Assembly: GCF_963678635.1 (NCBI RefSeq)
Contig: NC_087064.1
Location: 8,037,671 to 8,101,670 of the forward strand
DNA length: 64,000 nt
Source: Symsagittifera roscoffensis
Lineage: Eukaryota > Xenacoelomorpha > Acoela > Convolutidae
Direction of reading: 5' to 3'
In this document: piece by piece, positions 31,423 through 43,606 of the stretch
Numbering within the stretch: the first letter of the stretch is position 1
Layout of the letters: the number at the start of each line of letters is the position of its first letter
Translations under genes and position numbers: made by a program
Notes under the pieces: model-generated
Told to the model about the DNA's origin: nothing
Database searches by the model: none
Seen by the model: only the letters and a program-made list of their open reading frames with translations

Positions 31423-31622
31423 NNNNNNNNNNNNNNNNNNNNNNNNNNNNNNNNNNNNNNNNNNNNNNNNNNNNNNNNNNNNNNNNNNNNNNNNNNNNNN
31501 NNNNNNNNNNNNNNNNNNNNNNNNNNNNNNNNNNNNNNNNNNNNNNNNNNNNNNNNNNNNNNNNNNNNNNNNNNNNNNNNNNNNNNNNNNNNNNNNNNNN
31601 NNNNNNNNNNNNNNNNNNNNNN
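31423..31622. other. Assembly gap (200 N)
   Basis: Exactly 200 N, a size that suggests a placeholder rather than a measured gap. Frames reported across it are meaningless. Confidence 0.99.
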
Positions 31623-34323
31623 AAACAATCTTCTGATGATTTTGGCTGCCTATTTGTTTTTTAAGCGAGCCGATTTGCTCACTTATATTGACTAAACTCG
31701 GCATTATAGAATGTAGGATATTGAAACAGGGCGGTTTTTTTCCGATTAGAAAGTTGGAGTTGGACAAAATGACTTTACTTTTTTTAAGAAAATGGATGAA
31801 ATTTTTCATGTTGTTTTGTTAAAGAGGTTTTTCGGCAAATTGAACCTTTTATATTTTTCTGAATCTTTCATCTCATCATGTTCTTAAGCGAGTGGCTAAT
31901 TAGGAAAAGGGATATTTTAATTAAAAATAGGACGGAAAAAATTATAGTTCGTTAAACATCTCATTAACTTCGCTTCTTTAGACCAATTGAAAAACTTTGA
32001 GCCATTTGTTTTGTAATATTTTTGACTACATCTTTCAGGTGTGTCATTTCGCGCTATTTTGTTGGAATTAATTCAAAAAAGAGATCTATTATTGCTACAT
32101 AATGTCCATTTTTTTATTAGATGCTAATATCAATAGTTTTTTGTCTTGTTTGTATACCTTATGTATGATTGGGCGGAGATTAAAAAACAATTTCGGAAAA
32201 AGTATTTACAAGGCATCGCCAATTAAAGTATAATAGAAGCAATGAAAATGAGTTTTGATCGTCTTTGCTCCCAAATGACCCATTTTTAGGCATCTTCTTC
32301 AAATAAGTATCTTGTATTTTTATTGTCCATAATTATGCTTTTCAGTACATTATTAGAAGCGACCCATTTGTTCACAATTTGGGCGGACCTCGGATCACTG
32401 AATTGATCCATAAATACAATCGACTGCGCTTTAAATAGTCTGCTGCTCCAAAATTATTCTTTTTTTTGTGCGTCAACCGTGAAATTGTTCATATCAGTTT
32501 GTGGATTTATCGAAACAAAAAAAAGAAAAATTGTTGTCTTCAAATCACCGTGAGTATTATATTCATTCTGTTTCATTTCACTTTCTGAAAATGATCCATC
32601 ATCTTTTTCAAAATCGGTTTTCATTCTTCAGCTAAAACTATACAAACAAACTTTAAATTAGATTATTCAATGGGCGTTAGAAGAGAACACGTTTGCGTAA
32701 CAAAAAGAAGAATATTTGGAAGTTTTACTCCAGATTAACGACCTATGATTGAGCTCGATCGTAAATATTGACCAAGCCAAAACAACTTTGGACATCTAGC
32801 TGTCGTTTTTTCTTCAAAAAATGTCTCTAAAATATACATGAATTCTGCAAAAGTGCCTTTATTGTTGTTAATTTTTGTATTTATGGAAAGTCTCCCTGTT
32901 GCAAACTTGAAAAGCAAAAATTTCCCAGGAAATAAAGAAGGTTTTGGTGTTCAAGTAGAGCAGATAGTTCCGATCGCTTCAAACATTCATATAATTTTTA
33001 GAAATAATATATTTGATACTTTTAAACCTTGTTTTTAAATCATAAGAAAAAATGATGACTCAAAAAAGTCAACTAGATGAAGTGCTGCATAGGCAGTTAG
33101 AATAGTTGTAAGGTGTTCACTTTGAGAGCGACAGATCACATAATTGATCCTTTGTCATGACATTGAAAACGCCGCGTCAAGACGAGGCCTCACTTGAACT
33201 CTAGCTTCAAATCTACCACATCATGACCAAGTTCGACATCACTAGGGACACCAGGTGAAGTGCTAGACGCTTAAAAGACGTTATTTTTAGATAAGCTGGG
33301 TTTTTTCATAGATTCATTGCGAATTGCAAAAACCACAGTTTTTTGTGCAACTCAAGTCAATGAGATAGATTGATCTTCTCATGCATTCTCTTTTGTAAAT
33401 CGCGGTAAATCAAAGTCTCAACAAAAATTAAAATATTAATTATTCTTTACATTGTTGGCAAGAGTGTCTGAGCTCTGAGTTAGCTTTGAATAAAAAAACT
33501 AAATCTTAGTTCCTTCTACAAAGCTCAGAACAGCACTTTTTGATTTTTTTAGGGTGGGGGTTGCTTACTAGCATGATTTTGTATAATATTAAATTAAACC
33601 TTCGACAGCATTGATTGTTTCGTTCAAGCAACTAAGTGATGAGAAACAAATCAATTGCATTAATTTTTCTGCTTTCTATCGGATGTCAAAAAAATTTAAT
33701 ACAGATTTCAACCACTGAAAATTGACTCGAAACTGTTCAAAAACCATGATGTTTTGGTAGTGTTGACCAAAGTTTTTTTTATTAGGTTTATAAACTGAGA
33801 AATTGGGAACAAGTTTGTCAAAGCAAATTTTAAATCGTTGCAAATAGTTTTTTGACAGAGAGAGAGTCAAGTTAGTAGCGTGGTGTGCGTAACCTCGCTG
33901 AAACACGAAGATCCAAAAATTGATCTCCCACTCAGAAGATGGCCTTTTGGAAATCAATCTGAATAAAAAACGGCTCTTTTTCTTTTCCTTCCACCATCAA
34001 TAAGTATCAAGTTTGTGGTGTATCGAGAGATTGTAGAAGAGTACTAAGACCAAATATGTTTGTCGTCGCCAAATTAGTGGAAATGTTGACAAGGTTGATA
34101 TTTGTAAAAATAGGATATTGTGGACAATAAAGTATTCAGAAAACTTTGCAGGCGTAAAGAGACCCGAAAAACTACTAAAGACATATACATCCCTCACTTC
34201 TAGTAAAAGTCGTAACAAAAACAACCTCAAACAAAATTCTCGTCCTTACTTTGAAGTTGGAACAACTAGCGTTAACGAATCAAGTTTGAACAAATTATAC
34301 CATCTTTTTTCTAGAAAAGACAT
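31623..34323. other. AT-rich intergenic DNA, no gene recognised
   Basis: 2.7 kb with only short frames (longest ~95 codons on either strand). No transposon termini, conserved motifs or RNA genes were recognised. The part near 33.1-33.3 kb is less AT-rich but has no open frame of note. Confidence 0.5.
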
Positions 34324-34327
34324 CCGG

Positions 34328-34547
34328 TGTGAGGGGCTACAATTTTGGATGTCAATCAATTCACTTGATACCTATAATCATTTATATTCTTGTTTCTCAT
34401 ATCACTGCTAAGTGTGAGCAGGTACCTGCCTTCAACCAATCTAGGTCTGTCTAGTTGTTGACCTCTAGTTCAGTGTCTGAATTATACGTGGTGGAATCAA
34501 GTTGAATTTACGCTTAACTAAAAGTATCGTTTTACTAACCCTTTTTA
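34328..34547 (+). repeat. 5' LTR of gypsy-A
   Basis: Starts TGTGAGGGGCTACA and shares with the 3' LTR the blocks GATACCTATAAT, ATCACTGCTA, CTAGTTGTTGACCTCTA and AATCAAGTTGAATTTACGC. It is shortened relative to the 3' copy (for example GAGAG missing after TATTCTT). Confidence 0.8.
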
Positions 34548-34559
34548 TGGCGCAGTCCC
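34548..34559 (+). promoter_or_regulatory. Primer-binding site resembling tRNA-Ser 3' end
   Basis: TGGCGCAGTCCC follows the 5' LTR directly. TGGCGCAGTCG would be complementary to the CCA end of metazoan tRNA-Ser, as used by 17.6/297-type gypsy elements. The match here is about ten bases, so the tRNA assignment is tentative. Confidence 0.5.
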
Positions 34560-34592
34560 TAGGGCTTTTTTATTTTGGCCTCCGAATCAGGC

Positions 34593-34854
34593 GGAGCCAC
34601 AACTACTCTGGGAACATTGGAAGCAACGATTCCATTGGGCGATGTTGGCGAACCATGGTTTTGTTTCATCAGATTATTATCTCGCGGCCACTTTAACACA
34701 AAAGCAAATCACTGCACTGGGAGATCTTGGAAGAAAATCAAGGGAAGAGGGTGAAAGGACATTCATTTTCAACATGTACTCATGTCTTGGACACGAGGGA
34801 CAGCGAGCACTGCATAATCCGCACTCACACTTGGAAATGGAAACGATACGATAA
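34593..34854 (+). pseudogene. Gypsy-A gag fragment
   Basis: The frame entering from about 34593 reads PQLLWEHWKQRFHWAML, then ANHGFVSSDYYLAATLTQKQ, the W-x2-W-x3-F pattern typical of the start of gypsy Gag in invertebrates. It stops at 34854. Further frames to ~35080 (basic, with RGPRGRGIQRGRR) look like the Gly/Arg-rich end of Gag or a nucleocapsid stretch in a shifted frame. No CCHC knuckle was seen. Confidence 0.55.
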
Positions 34855-35251
34855 CTGCAATTTCTAGACCTGTGTGTAGCGCTATCTTTAAGAAGGTGCG
34901 TAATGAGACATACGAGATGTATCAAAAGTCAAATGTTGTCCCGGAAACAAAAGGAAGAGAAGAGTTTAAAGTTTTGCTACATGGACGGGGTTTTTTCTTG
35001 CAAATCAAGGCAGAATCTATAAGTAACATTCGTGGACCAAGGGGACGAGGAATCCAAAGGGGACGCAGAACATACCAGAATTGAAGGGAGCCCGAACGCC
35101 GGATCGGAAATGCAATAACTCCGATCAGCCAAACTTCACTCCAGAACACCGACAACAATGCCCTGCAAAATCCATTAAATGCAATTTCTGGTAGAAAATG
35201 CGCCATCACGAGAGAACATGCTGGTGAAAAGATTTTTACAGTTTAACGTCG

Positions 35252-35587
35252 ATGTCGGCCGAATTCCAGCGAGTGATGGACCCAATATTGAACGCTTTTA
35301 TCGATGATTTATTAGTCACAACCCTAGGAACCGAGATAGAGCACATCTTCTTGGTTGACAAGATTCTTCGAAAATTGAACCGGGAGAACATATCATTAAA
35401 ACTCCCCAAATTTGAGTTGCCAAAGCGGGAATGCGAATGGCTCGGACACCGCATAACGGAACCGGAGGTAAAACATCTCAAACGGAAAATGGCCCCAAAC
35501 GACTCACTGACGGCCGCAAAAACCGTGACACAATTTAAATCAATTATGTATTCAACTCATAGCCTCCACAAAACCTTCCGGCAATAG
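35252..35587 (+). pseudogene. Gypsy-A reverse transcriptase fragment
   Basis: The frame contains AEFQRVMDPILNAFIDDLLV, that is the PxxFQ...YxDD region with FIDD as the active-site box, then an EHIFLVDKILRKL helix, the KLPKFELPK and CEWLGHRIT motifs, the usual RT palm-to-thumb path in gypsy. The first half of RT is missing. A stop at 35585 and later frame breaks interrupt it before RNase H. Confidence 0.8.
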
Positions 35588-35862
35588 CAGAGCTGTCAGC
35601 GCCTCTAAGGCCGCTTCCTAGCAACGGTTGTAAATGGACTGATGAATGTGAAAATGCGTTTCAAAACTTCAAATTAGGGGCAACAAACATCGTCGAATTA
35701 AAACATTTTGATAATCATAAAGATATTAGAATTGTCTGAGCGCTAGTTAAAATGGTATAGGAGCGGTGCTCAAACAATTAGGAACCGAAGAATGGCACAC
35801 AATCTCATTCGCATCACGATTTTTGAACGCAGCAGAAAAAAAATTCAACTAACGAGATTGAA

Positions 35863-36123
35863 ATGTTGGCAGTTGTGTGGGGGGCCGAATGTTTCAGAAA
35901 ATATATCCTTGAAAGACCACTTACTGTAATCACAGATCATAAAGCTTTAGTTTTACTGCTCAACGGGAATAACAAAAAGAACAAAATCCTTTTTTCGAAA
36001 TTAACACGATGGAAAAACAGAATTTTTCCGTTCGATTTTGTCATAGAGCATAAACAAGGGGCAAAAGTTGGATTGGCAATTTACTTGTCAAGACACCCAA
36101 GCGAACCCCCCAAAGTCCATTAG
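35863..36123 (+). pseudogene. Gypsy-A RNase H fragment
   Basis: NEIEMLAVVWGAECFRKYIL followed by VITDHKALVLLL and LTRWKNRIFPFDFVIEHKQG is the classic gypsy RNase H (E of the first motif, TDHKAL with catalytic D, and the C-terminal HKQG). The usual N at the end of HxxGxxN is V/G here (KQGAKVGLA), and the frame ends soon after LSRHP. Confidence 0.85.
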
Positions 36124-36839
36124 TCGATACGATAAACTAATCACGGTAGCTAAACTTAACGCTGTAAAAAAATCCCTTGGTTTCGATTTCAAATTTCAAC
36201 CCCTTGATAAACGAAACAATACTAGTATTCAAGAAACTGGTTCTAATCGACTTAAACGGACTCGTCCAATCAGAATCAAGAAAGGAAAACATGCGTGCGC
36301 ACATCAACGGTTGAGAGCGAAATATCGTGCATAAAATAAGAATCGTTGTATATGCATAACGCATACGTCAACTAAATCCAAGGGACATTCAGTGTTCGCT
36401 ATATATCGTTCCCCTGGAAGACGGTCGTTTAAATCTAACTTAAGACAAGTCAAAAAATTGGATGAGAGTTCAAATTTTCATCAAAATTGACTCAAAAAAA
36501 TCACCAATCACCCTAATCTTGAAAGTAGCGATGAAATAACTGTTGTAAATTCAAGAATTGAGGACACCACTAAGAAACACGAGATTCGAAAAAAACAAAA
36601 CTGTAATATCAATTCCTTCCAAACTTCCGGTTGAACTTTTTTCAGCAAAAAAATCCTAATCAACAAGTCATGTCAATTATATCAAGCGATTTTAAAATTA
36701 TTAAGAAATCTACATCCTTACCAGAACTCTTCAATTTGGAATTTACCGCGTCTAACATACCAGCAGACATTAGTTTTCTTAAAGTTGAAGAAGCCTTACG
36801 GAGAAAGGCCAACTTGAAGGAGGGGAAATAGAACTGACG

Positions 36840-37520
36840 AAGGTGGGGAAACACTGGGCCCAATATGCCAATGATCTCTCGCCAAAGGACGACTGTGTCT
36901 GGCGGGAAGGACGACTAGTAATCCTTTTAACACTTCAAGTACCGGTCGAAGCACGGATCCACTGCTATCATCTTGGGAAGTAAAATATGTTCGAGGCAGG
37001 TCGGGATGTTTCGTACCCCTTAAAGTACCGTAGTCTAGCGGCGAAAGCGACGTAGTGTCAACAGTGCATGGATGCTGCGAGTAAGAACCTAAAAAAAGTT
37101 GCTACCCAAGGGATATATTAGGAAAGTCTCCGAACCAAGGGAACCGAATGATTGTTTACAGTTGGATTTCTGGGGTCCCATAAGCTATTCTAGAGAACAG
37201 AAAAAATATGGTTTGGTGGCGTCGACCGCTTTTCAAGGTGGCCATCGGCTATGGTTACCACCACCAAAACGTCGGATAAAGTGATAAAATTTTTGGAGAA
37301 ATACATCTACCACCACTGTGTACCTCGCAAAATCCGTTTAGACCAAGGGTCTTGTTTCAAGTCCAAGAAAATTAAGAGCTTCTGTATTAGCTTAGGAATT
37401 GAGCTAATCTACTCCCCAGTAAACGATAGAACTACTCCTCAGGGTCGGCGGAGAGAACAATTTGGAGTGTCAAAAAACTCGTGGTCATCTGAGCGACCGA
37501 AAAGAAGAACAAATCTCTAG
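36840..37520 (+). pseudogene. Gypsy-A integrase, frameshifted
   Basis: Pieces in alternating frames give a zinc-binding region (HLG..KMFEA near 36.97 kb and CQQCMDA near 37.06 kb), then LQLDFWGPI (first catalytic Asp) near 37.16 kb, RLDQGSCFKS (second Asp) near 37.34 kb and TTPQGRRREQFG (third, Glu) near 37.43 kb. At least three frame changes and stops separate them, so no product is expected. Confidence 0.75.
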
Positions 37521-37525
37521 AGTTT

Positions 37526-38308
37526 ATGATTGTCAACACGTTAGGCGAGCTACGTTTCTCAAAAATTGCAATCACTAAACTAACCTCCTTTAAACGGTGG
37601 GAAAGCGAACACCTCACGAACAAACCAAGTCTAAAATATTTGAGTTGGACTAACGTCCTAAAACAAAAACATTTGAGTTTAGACGATAACGAGTCGGAGC
37701 TAAACGCCATCGCCCAACCACAGCATTTAAACTTGGAGGAAAGATCCGACCTAGTTTACGAGCCAACATCGAAGAAGTAAGCTCTGATTCTCTACAGTGA
37801 TCAGCAGATCCAGATAGACCAACGGAAGGGACCGCAGGACAGGCTGTTCCACCAAGGAAATACGGAGGCCGCCGACATCTACCAGCGAATTACTAGCAGA
37901 TGGCTAAACCGGTACAAACCATTAAAATCTAACATCGTTTCTGAATCTAAACATACCATCAAATTAAAAAACAAGTCTATGCTTAGGAAAAGGGTCGTGG
38001 CGACAAGACCGAAACAATCTGCTCTAAAGAAACGTAAGACAGCGACGTTAACGGAGAGTTTAACCAGCGCGAAGCGGGGAGCTCAACAAAGCCCTAGTTT
38101 GAAGCGGCCGAAAGCTGTAAATTTTGAGCAAGTTATTAACGACCCATCCGCGACTTGGATCCTGGCGACTATCAGCTATTGCGACTTCCAGTCGAAGTTG
38201 CGGCGCGGGAAGAGGCAATCGAAACGGACCAAGCGACAAACGGGACGACAATGCAAGAACGTGGAAGGGCAGCTCAAGGGCGAAGGGCAAAAAATGACAA
38301 GCGGTTGA
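37526..38308 (+). pseudogene. Gypsy-A Pol C-terminal region
   Basis: Frames after the integrase core read LKYLSWTNVLKQKHLSL..NAIAQPQHLNLEERSDL (to 37780), then RLFHQGN.EAADIYQRI.RWLNRYKPLKSN near 37.84-37.93 kb, then a Lys/Arg-rich segment starting MLRKRVVATRPKQS (37979-38308). This is a plausible Pol tail, basic and probably nucleic-acid-binding, decayed by stops. Confidence 0.5.
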
Positions 38309-38653
38309 AAGGCGATCAGATTAGACCGGCATTAGTCGCAGGAGAATGCAAAAAGATACGGAATCGCAGAACGAGAGTTCGGGAACCCAAAAAAGTACGA
38401 GGCGATAAAAACCGGTGGTAAAAATGAGAGGGGTGATGGTTGACTCCATCACTAAGTAAAATACAGGGGGCGGCGAAAAGTTGAAGGATCCAATGGAAGA
38501 GGAAAACTGATTTAAAAACTTGTTTTAACTCGTGACCCAGGGAGAGAGGGAGAGGGATGGCCATAAGTTTAAAACTCAAAGCTGTTTCAGTGTTGCTACT
38601 TAGTATATTGAATTTAAGTTAATATGTATTTAAATTTAACATCCGTAGGGAAA

Positions 38654-38878
38654 TGGGAGGGGCTACACATTTGGATAGCAATCATTTCAGTTGATACCTA
38701 TAATTATTTATATTCTTGAGAGTTTCTCATATCACTGCTACGTGTGAGCAAGTACCTGCCTGTCAATCAATCTAGGTCTGTCTAGTTGTTGACCTCTAAT
38801 TCAGTGTCTGAATTATACAAGGTAGAATCAAGTTGAATTTACGCTTAACCAAAAGTATCGTTTTATTAACCCTTGTTA
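38654..38878 (+). repeat. 3' LTR of gypsy-A
   Basis: 225 bp from TGGGAGGGGCTACA to CCCTTGTTA, preceded by a purine run GTAGGGAAA. It aligns with the 5' LTR along its whole length with scattered substitutions and small indels. Confidence 0.8.
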
Positions 38879-38882
38879 CCGG

Positions 38883-40089
38883 CGAAAAACCGATAATTGC
38901 AATTTTATCAATTAATCAATAAAAAAACACGAGATTGATGAAATAAGAATTCTAGTTCTAATTAGGCCGTTGTAATAAAGCAAAAACTCAATGATGAGCA
39001 AACAAAAATAGCAACATGATTCGATGATTTGGAACCACTTAACATTTTGAACTAATTCTCGTATAAAAAAGAGCAAAAATGCAAAAACGGGTTAATAACA
39101 AAAAACCGGAAGAAATGCCGACCCTTGTTTATAGCCCGCAATAGACGCTGTTTGTGTTTATTTTACTCGTAAAACGTGGTTGCGCCAACACCAAATTAAC
39201 TTCAGTTGAGTCTCGTTTTAATGTCAAAGCATGCTGCCATTTAAAACCTGCTAAAAATTTTGACTCTGCACTAGGAAAGGAAAGCTGTATATCTACAACA
39301 TTTTTGTTGAAAACTTTCCGGTTTTCCCAACTGTTTAGCCTCAACAAATCATCCAACAACATATTTTTTTTCGGATATTTCGAAACGTTCTTTTTATAAC
39401 AGATTAATTGTTAATTCTGAGATGATCATATGTAACTCCCAAGTTTTATGCTAGGTTTCTCAAAATTTGCTTCATTATTTCTCCAGAATAACAAAATATT
39501 CAATTCCTAACGAGACGATTGAGGGGCCTGTAATAGTTTCCATTTCATTATCACTCCCAAATGGTCTTTGCTCTTTGTCTCATTCTCATCTTCATTCTTT
39601 ATATCTGGTTCAAATTTTCAAACTATATCTGAAAATTTCATTCTATATTTCTGTTCTATATTTTCAAACTCAGTCGAAAATTCTAGTATTTTACTTTCGA
39701 ACACAGGCGCGCATGCAACAAAAGTTTTTGTATGATGATTGAGGAATCGTCCAGTTTCTGTATTGAGCAAATCGAGAATTCAGCCTGGCCCCAAAAGCGA
39801 TAGTTTTTACTACACACACCTTTTAATTCGGTAAAGGACCTTTATAAAATAGAAGTTTTATAAATTTTATCTAGCCAAGGTTTCTCCTATTTCCTGTGAA
39901 GAAATGATCCATTTCTTTTCAAGGTGGTTGGTGTTTTTAGTCCACAAGGAGATGGTGAGCCGCTCGCGACACGAGCACGAGCACATATAACATTCTCCGA
40001 GCAACAAGCGAGGAAGGTCTTTAACACCAACAAGGACTTTAACTTCTCGGGGTAGAGCTAATTTTTACACTGACCATAGACTTTGGATG
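38883..40089. other. Intergenic DNA, no gene recognised
   Basis: Only short frames occur (for example 39154-39399 and 39467-39742 plus), with no recognised motif. The 39.95-40.06 kb stretch is less AT-rich but shows no feature I can name. Confidence 0.5.
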
Positions 40090-40528
40090 CGGTTTTTTCC
40101 AATGCTGCCTGTGTGCCCAAGCTAGGGAAAAGTCATAAGAGGAAGTGGTCTGTGGAAACGATCTTCTGGAGATAATCCACTTTTTTCCGGAAAAAGTGGG
40201 AACTAAAGGGAAAACCGGATGATTTTTAAATTATTTTTCTGAACTTAGTTTATCTTCTGCTATAGCCGAGTGTATATATTTTGACCCTACGAAAAATTGA
40301 CCAGGTTCAAACCCCGATCGGAGACCGAAAATCTTTTTCTTTTTCTTTTCTTGTTTGCCCAAACTGCTCGCTTACACAGTAGATTTTTGGTTTTTCGAGA
40401 TATTCAATTTTTTTTCTTCAGAAAGGTAGCTGGTCAATTGTATCTGTGAAGCACTCTCAAACTTAGTAGACAGGTTGGAATATCCATCCGTGAGAAAAAA
40501 TGTTTTTGTTTTTGTCAAAAGCCAAAAC

Positions 40529-40570
40529 AAAGCTTTTGCTTTTTGCAAAAGCAAAGCTTTTGCTTTTTGC
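40529..40570. repeat. 24-bp tandem repeat of AAAGCTTTTGCTTTTTGC
   Basis: AAAGCTTTTGCTTTTTGC plus AAAAGC is followed by a second partial unit. The unit is self-complementary (AAAGCTTT, GCAAAAGC/GCTTTTGC), so the pair can form a stable hairpin. Confidence 0.85.
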
Positions 40571-41969
40571 ATATGTTCAGTTTGATCAGAATTTAAACAT
40601 AAATATATCCTACATCAAAAAAGATAAACAACTGCGCTTTTCATTGGTATCACTTGTTTCATCAGTTGTTTCCAATAGGGCTGAATTGGAGGCTGCTCAG
40701 TTTTTTTTTCAATAAGATTTTTGTTACTCCTCTCTGTTATTTAAATGATTTTATATTATTTCAAAGTTTATCTTTGCTCTTGTCTTCATTGCCTTTAGCT
40801 GTGGTTATACCAGCGTATGCTAGTGGAAATTAAAAGCGATTTTCAAACTTACCAGAGGAGTGCGTTCGAGACTCAGATACGACAGTTTAGGTTTTATAAT
40901 TTGTTTAAATTTTGATCAACTTGACTTCATTGAAATTTTGTTTTAAAAAATCCCATATGTATTTCAAGGGATTGGGTTCGCACTAATGTATCTAGCTGTT
41001 TTGCGTTCCAGTAGGGGCTTGAGCGGAACAGCTCCATAAACAACTTTTTTAAATAAGATTATATAGTCAATTGTTCATAAGGTTCGATATTTAAAAGTTT
41101 GCTATTCATTTAAATTATTGTAATGTGGCTGGCACAATTAAAATGGTGGACGAATGGTGAGCAGTGGTTGAATGATTGAATCCAGGTGGAATTCCAAAAG
41201 AGTGGTTGGAAAATAAAAAATACAATTATCAGGAGGTTAAGCAAAGCGTGCAAATAGCAAAAAAGCCAAGACCCCTGGCTGCGCCTCGCGCCGGCCTCAC
41301 TTGGTGGTCTGCGTTTTCTCGTTACCCTTCCATACGAGCGCACACAAGCGCGCAAGTTTATTCCAATTTAAACGAGCAATCTCGAGATTTTAACTTAACG
41401 ACTATGGCCCAGAAAGTCATTAACTCGCAAAGTAACCGCTTTTTTTTCTTGGTTTTTTCCGCTGTGAAGTGCTTCCCAATCTAGGGAAAATTCATAATTG
41501 TAAATTCTGTTTCCATTCAATTTCCTGGGAGAAATTTCAATTTTTTCCCGGCAAAAGTTGGAATTGAGAAGGAAAACGGAATAATTTTTGGACTGTTTTG
41601 CAAAAATTTTAAAGTTTTTTCTTATTTCAGCTCACACCATAGCTGAGCGTATATGTTTTGTCTCCACTCAGTTGACCAGGTTCAGATCCTTTTCATTTCT
41701 TTTTCTCGACAAGCTTTTTCATTAAAATTGAGACAGTTTAAAGTTTTTTTGTTAGAAAAGGGCGATGGTCGAGTGTATTTGTCGTGCAAACTGAGAAGTC
41801 AGGTTCAAACCTCTATGCCAAAGAAGCTGTTTTTGACTTTTTCTGTCATAATTACCAAACATAAAATGAGTTTGATCAGTATTGAAACATGCATATCTGC
41901 TAAACTAAAAAAACAGTAGAGTATTAAAGTGGAGGCTGCCCAGTTTGATTTAAAGAAATTGATTTGTTT

Positions 41970-42115
41970 TTCTGTTTTACTCTTTTTTGTTATTTAAATG
42001 ATTTTATATCCTCTCATGGCAGTGAAGAGACAGGAAGAGATATATCTCTCCTTGTCGTCCCAGTGCTTTGAGAGGATATAAAATTATTTAAATAACAGAA
42101 AAGAGTGAAACAGAA
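41970..42115. repeat. Spacerless foldback hairpin, 73-bp arms
   Basis: 41970-42042 aligns without any gap to the reverse complement of 42043-42115, with 61 of 73 positions matching by my count. The centre is GAGATATATCTC. A third, inverted copy of the inner arm (TCTCCTTGTCTCTTCACTGCCATGAG) follows at about 42142-42167. The outer arm part GTTATTTAAATGATTTTATA is native to the tandem-array unit (compare 40737-40757), so the hairpin arose by inverted duplication inside one unit. Confidence 0.85.
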
Positions 42116-43606
42116 AAAAAAATCATTTTCATTCAAGTCTCTCCTTGTCTCTTCACTGCCATGAGCCGTGTCTATACCAGTAACCGATACTAAAAATGTA
42201 ACGCAATTGATAAAAATACCAGAAGAGCCAGTTCGACTCTATAGGAGCCGGTTCAAATTTTTTGTACATTTTTTTTCACTTTGATCGATTTGAAATTCTT
42301 GAAACTTTGCAATTGAAAATGTCTACTGTGTCTTTCAATTGATTGAAAAAATTTGCACTAAAATATCATGTTGTTTCGCGTTCCCTTAGGGGCTTGAGAA
42401 GAACAACCTTACAGATAAAATTTGAATTGAGATTCTGAGGTTTCATGCTCTTGTGCTTGTCCTGTAAATAAAAATTCGCTATTTGCTTAAAGCATTGTAG
42501 CGCGGTTGGTACAGTTAGTTTCATGGATGATTGGTGAGCAGTATGTCAGGGTTCTTACCCGGCTGGGAGCCTGAAGGAGAAGATCGTTGGAAGGAGACTG
42601 AACAAAAATTTTCATTGATCATTAGCAAACAGCAAAAAACGAAGAACCCCGATTGCACCTCGCGCCCTGACTAGGTGGATGGGTTTTCCTGCCATCTTTT
42701 CCTTCGAGCCAGCGTACGCGTTACATCCCCTTCAAACGAGCCGCTGCGAGTTCTTAACTTGATGTCAATGCATGGTATAAAACTGACCTCGCAAAGTTAC
42801 CGATACTTTTTTCACGTTTTTTTTTCCAATGTGACCTGCTTCCCAAGCCAGGGAACACGCAAATTGAAAGTGCAATTTCATTCTCTTTCCTGGGAATTAC
42901 CAAACCTATATTACCAAACCTATATTCAATGTAGTCCGAAAATTTTTTTTCATATCTGATAAACTAAAAAAGGTAAGCTCCGGCGGGTTTCATTTGAATC
43001 ACTCATTTCCTCTGTTGGTTTGAATAGTAATATTTTGGAGGCTGCTCAACTTATTTTCCAGTTTTTTGCTCTTTAGTGTTTAATTGATTTTAGATCCTTT
43101 CATCATAAATATGTTCTAAATTCTTCACTGCCATCATCAGTGGATATTTTAGTACCTGATAACGAAAAGGCAACTCAGTTGACCAAAATACCTGAGAACT
43201 TAGTTCGAATCCCGGATACCACTGTTGATTTTGTTTTAATTTTTTTTGACTTTGATCGGTTTGAAGTTATTGAAATTTTGAAAACAAAGTTGTCTGCATT
43301 GTCTTTCAATTGATTGCAATGGTATAATGCACCATATTAAACGAGAGCTGAAAGCAACTGAGTTACTTACCGAGGGCAATTAGTATACAGCCAAGATCCC
43401 TGACTGGTTCCTCACGCCTGCCCCTATTTTAGAAATAACCAAATTTTTGAAAAAATTAACAGGAAATTATTTCACATCTCAGCCGCAACGAGATAAACAT
43501 GCTTCATGTATACACAAGAACAGTAGCAATACAATGCAAATTCACGCCCACTCGTTATAACAAGAGTTACTTTAGATTAGATTGCTAAAACCATCAATGC
43601 TCTTGA

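Larger units (their letters stand above)
34328..38878 (+). mobile_element. Gypsy-A: decayed, internally deleted Ty3/gypsy element
   Basis: Two related ~220-225-bp terminal repeats bracket a 4.1-kb interior with fragments of gag, reverse transcriptase, RNase H and integrase in the Ty3/gypsy order (integrase last). CCGG at 34324-34327 and 38879-38882 may be the 4-bp target duplication. Protease and the front of the reverse transcriptase are missing between gag (to ~34.95 kb) and RT (from ~35.25 kb). Every surviving domain is broken by stops or frameshifts. The clear LTR divergence shows an old insertion. Confidence 0.85.
40090..43380 (+). repeat. Old tandem array, three units of ~1.35 kb
   Basis: Ordered landmark strings recur three times: TTCCCAAnCnAGGGAA (40.11, 41.47 and 42.84 kb), GGAGGCTGCnCA (40.69, 41.93 and 43.03 kb) and a GGTTCAAAC- or GTTCGAA-like string (for example 40.31, 41.68 and 43.21 kb). 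Others recur in two units: TAGGGGCTTGAG near 41.01 and 42.39 kb, and CGCCTCGCGCC / CACCTCGCGCC at 41.28 and 42.66 kb. The units are strongly diverged and differ by indels. None is coding. The repeated B-box-like strings hint at a tRNA-derived component. Confidence 0.7.

Noticed and set aside
31396-31809. Several open frames across 31.4-31.8 kb
   Set aside because: They consist mostly of translated N.
43190-43235. GTTCGAATCCCGG as a tRNA T-arm
   Set aside because: No matching acceptor, D or anticodon arms around it; kept only as a B-box-like string in the tandem array.
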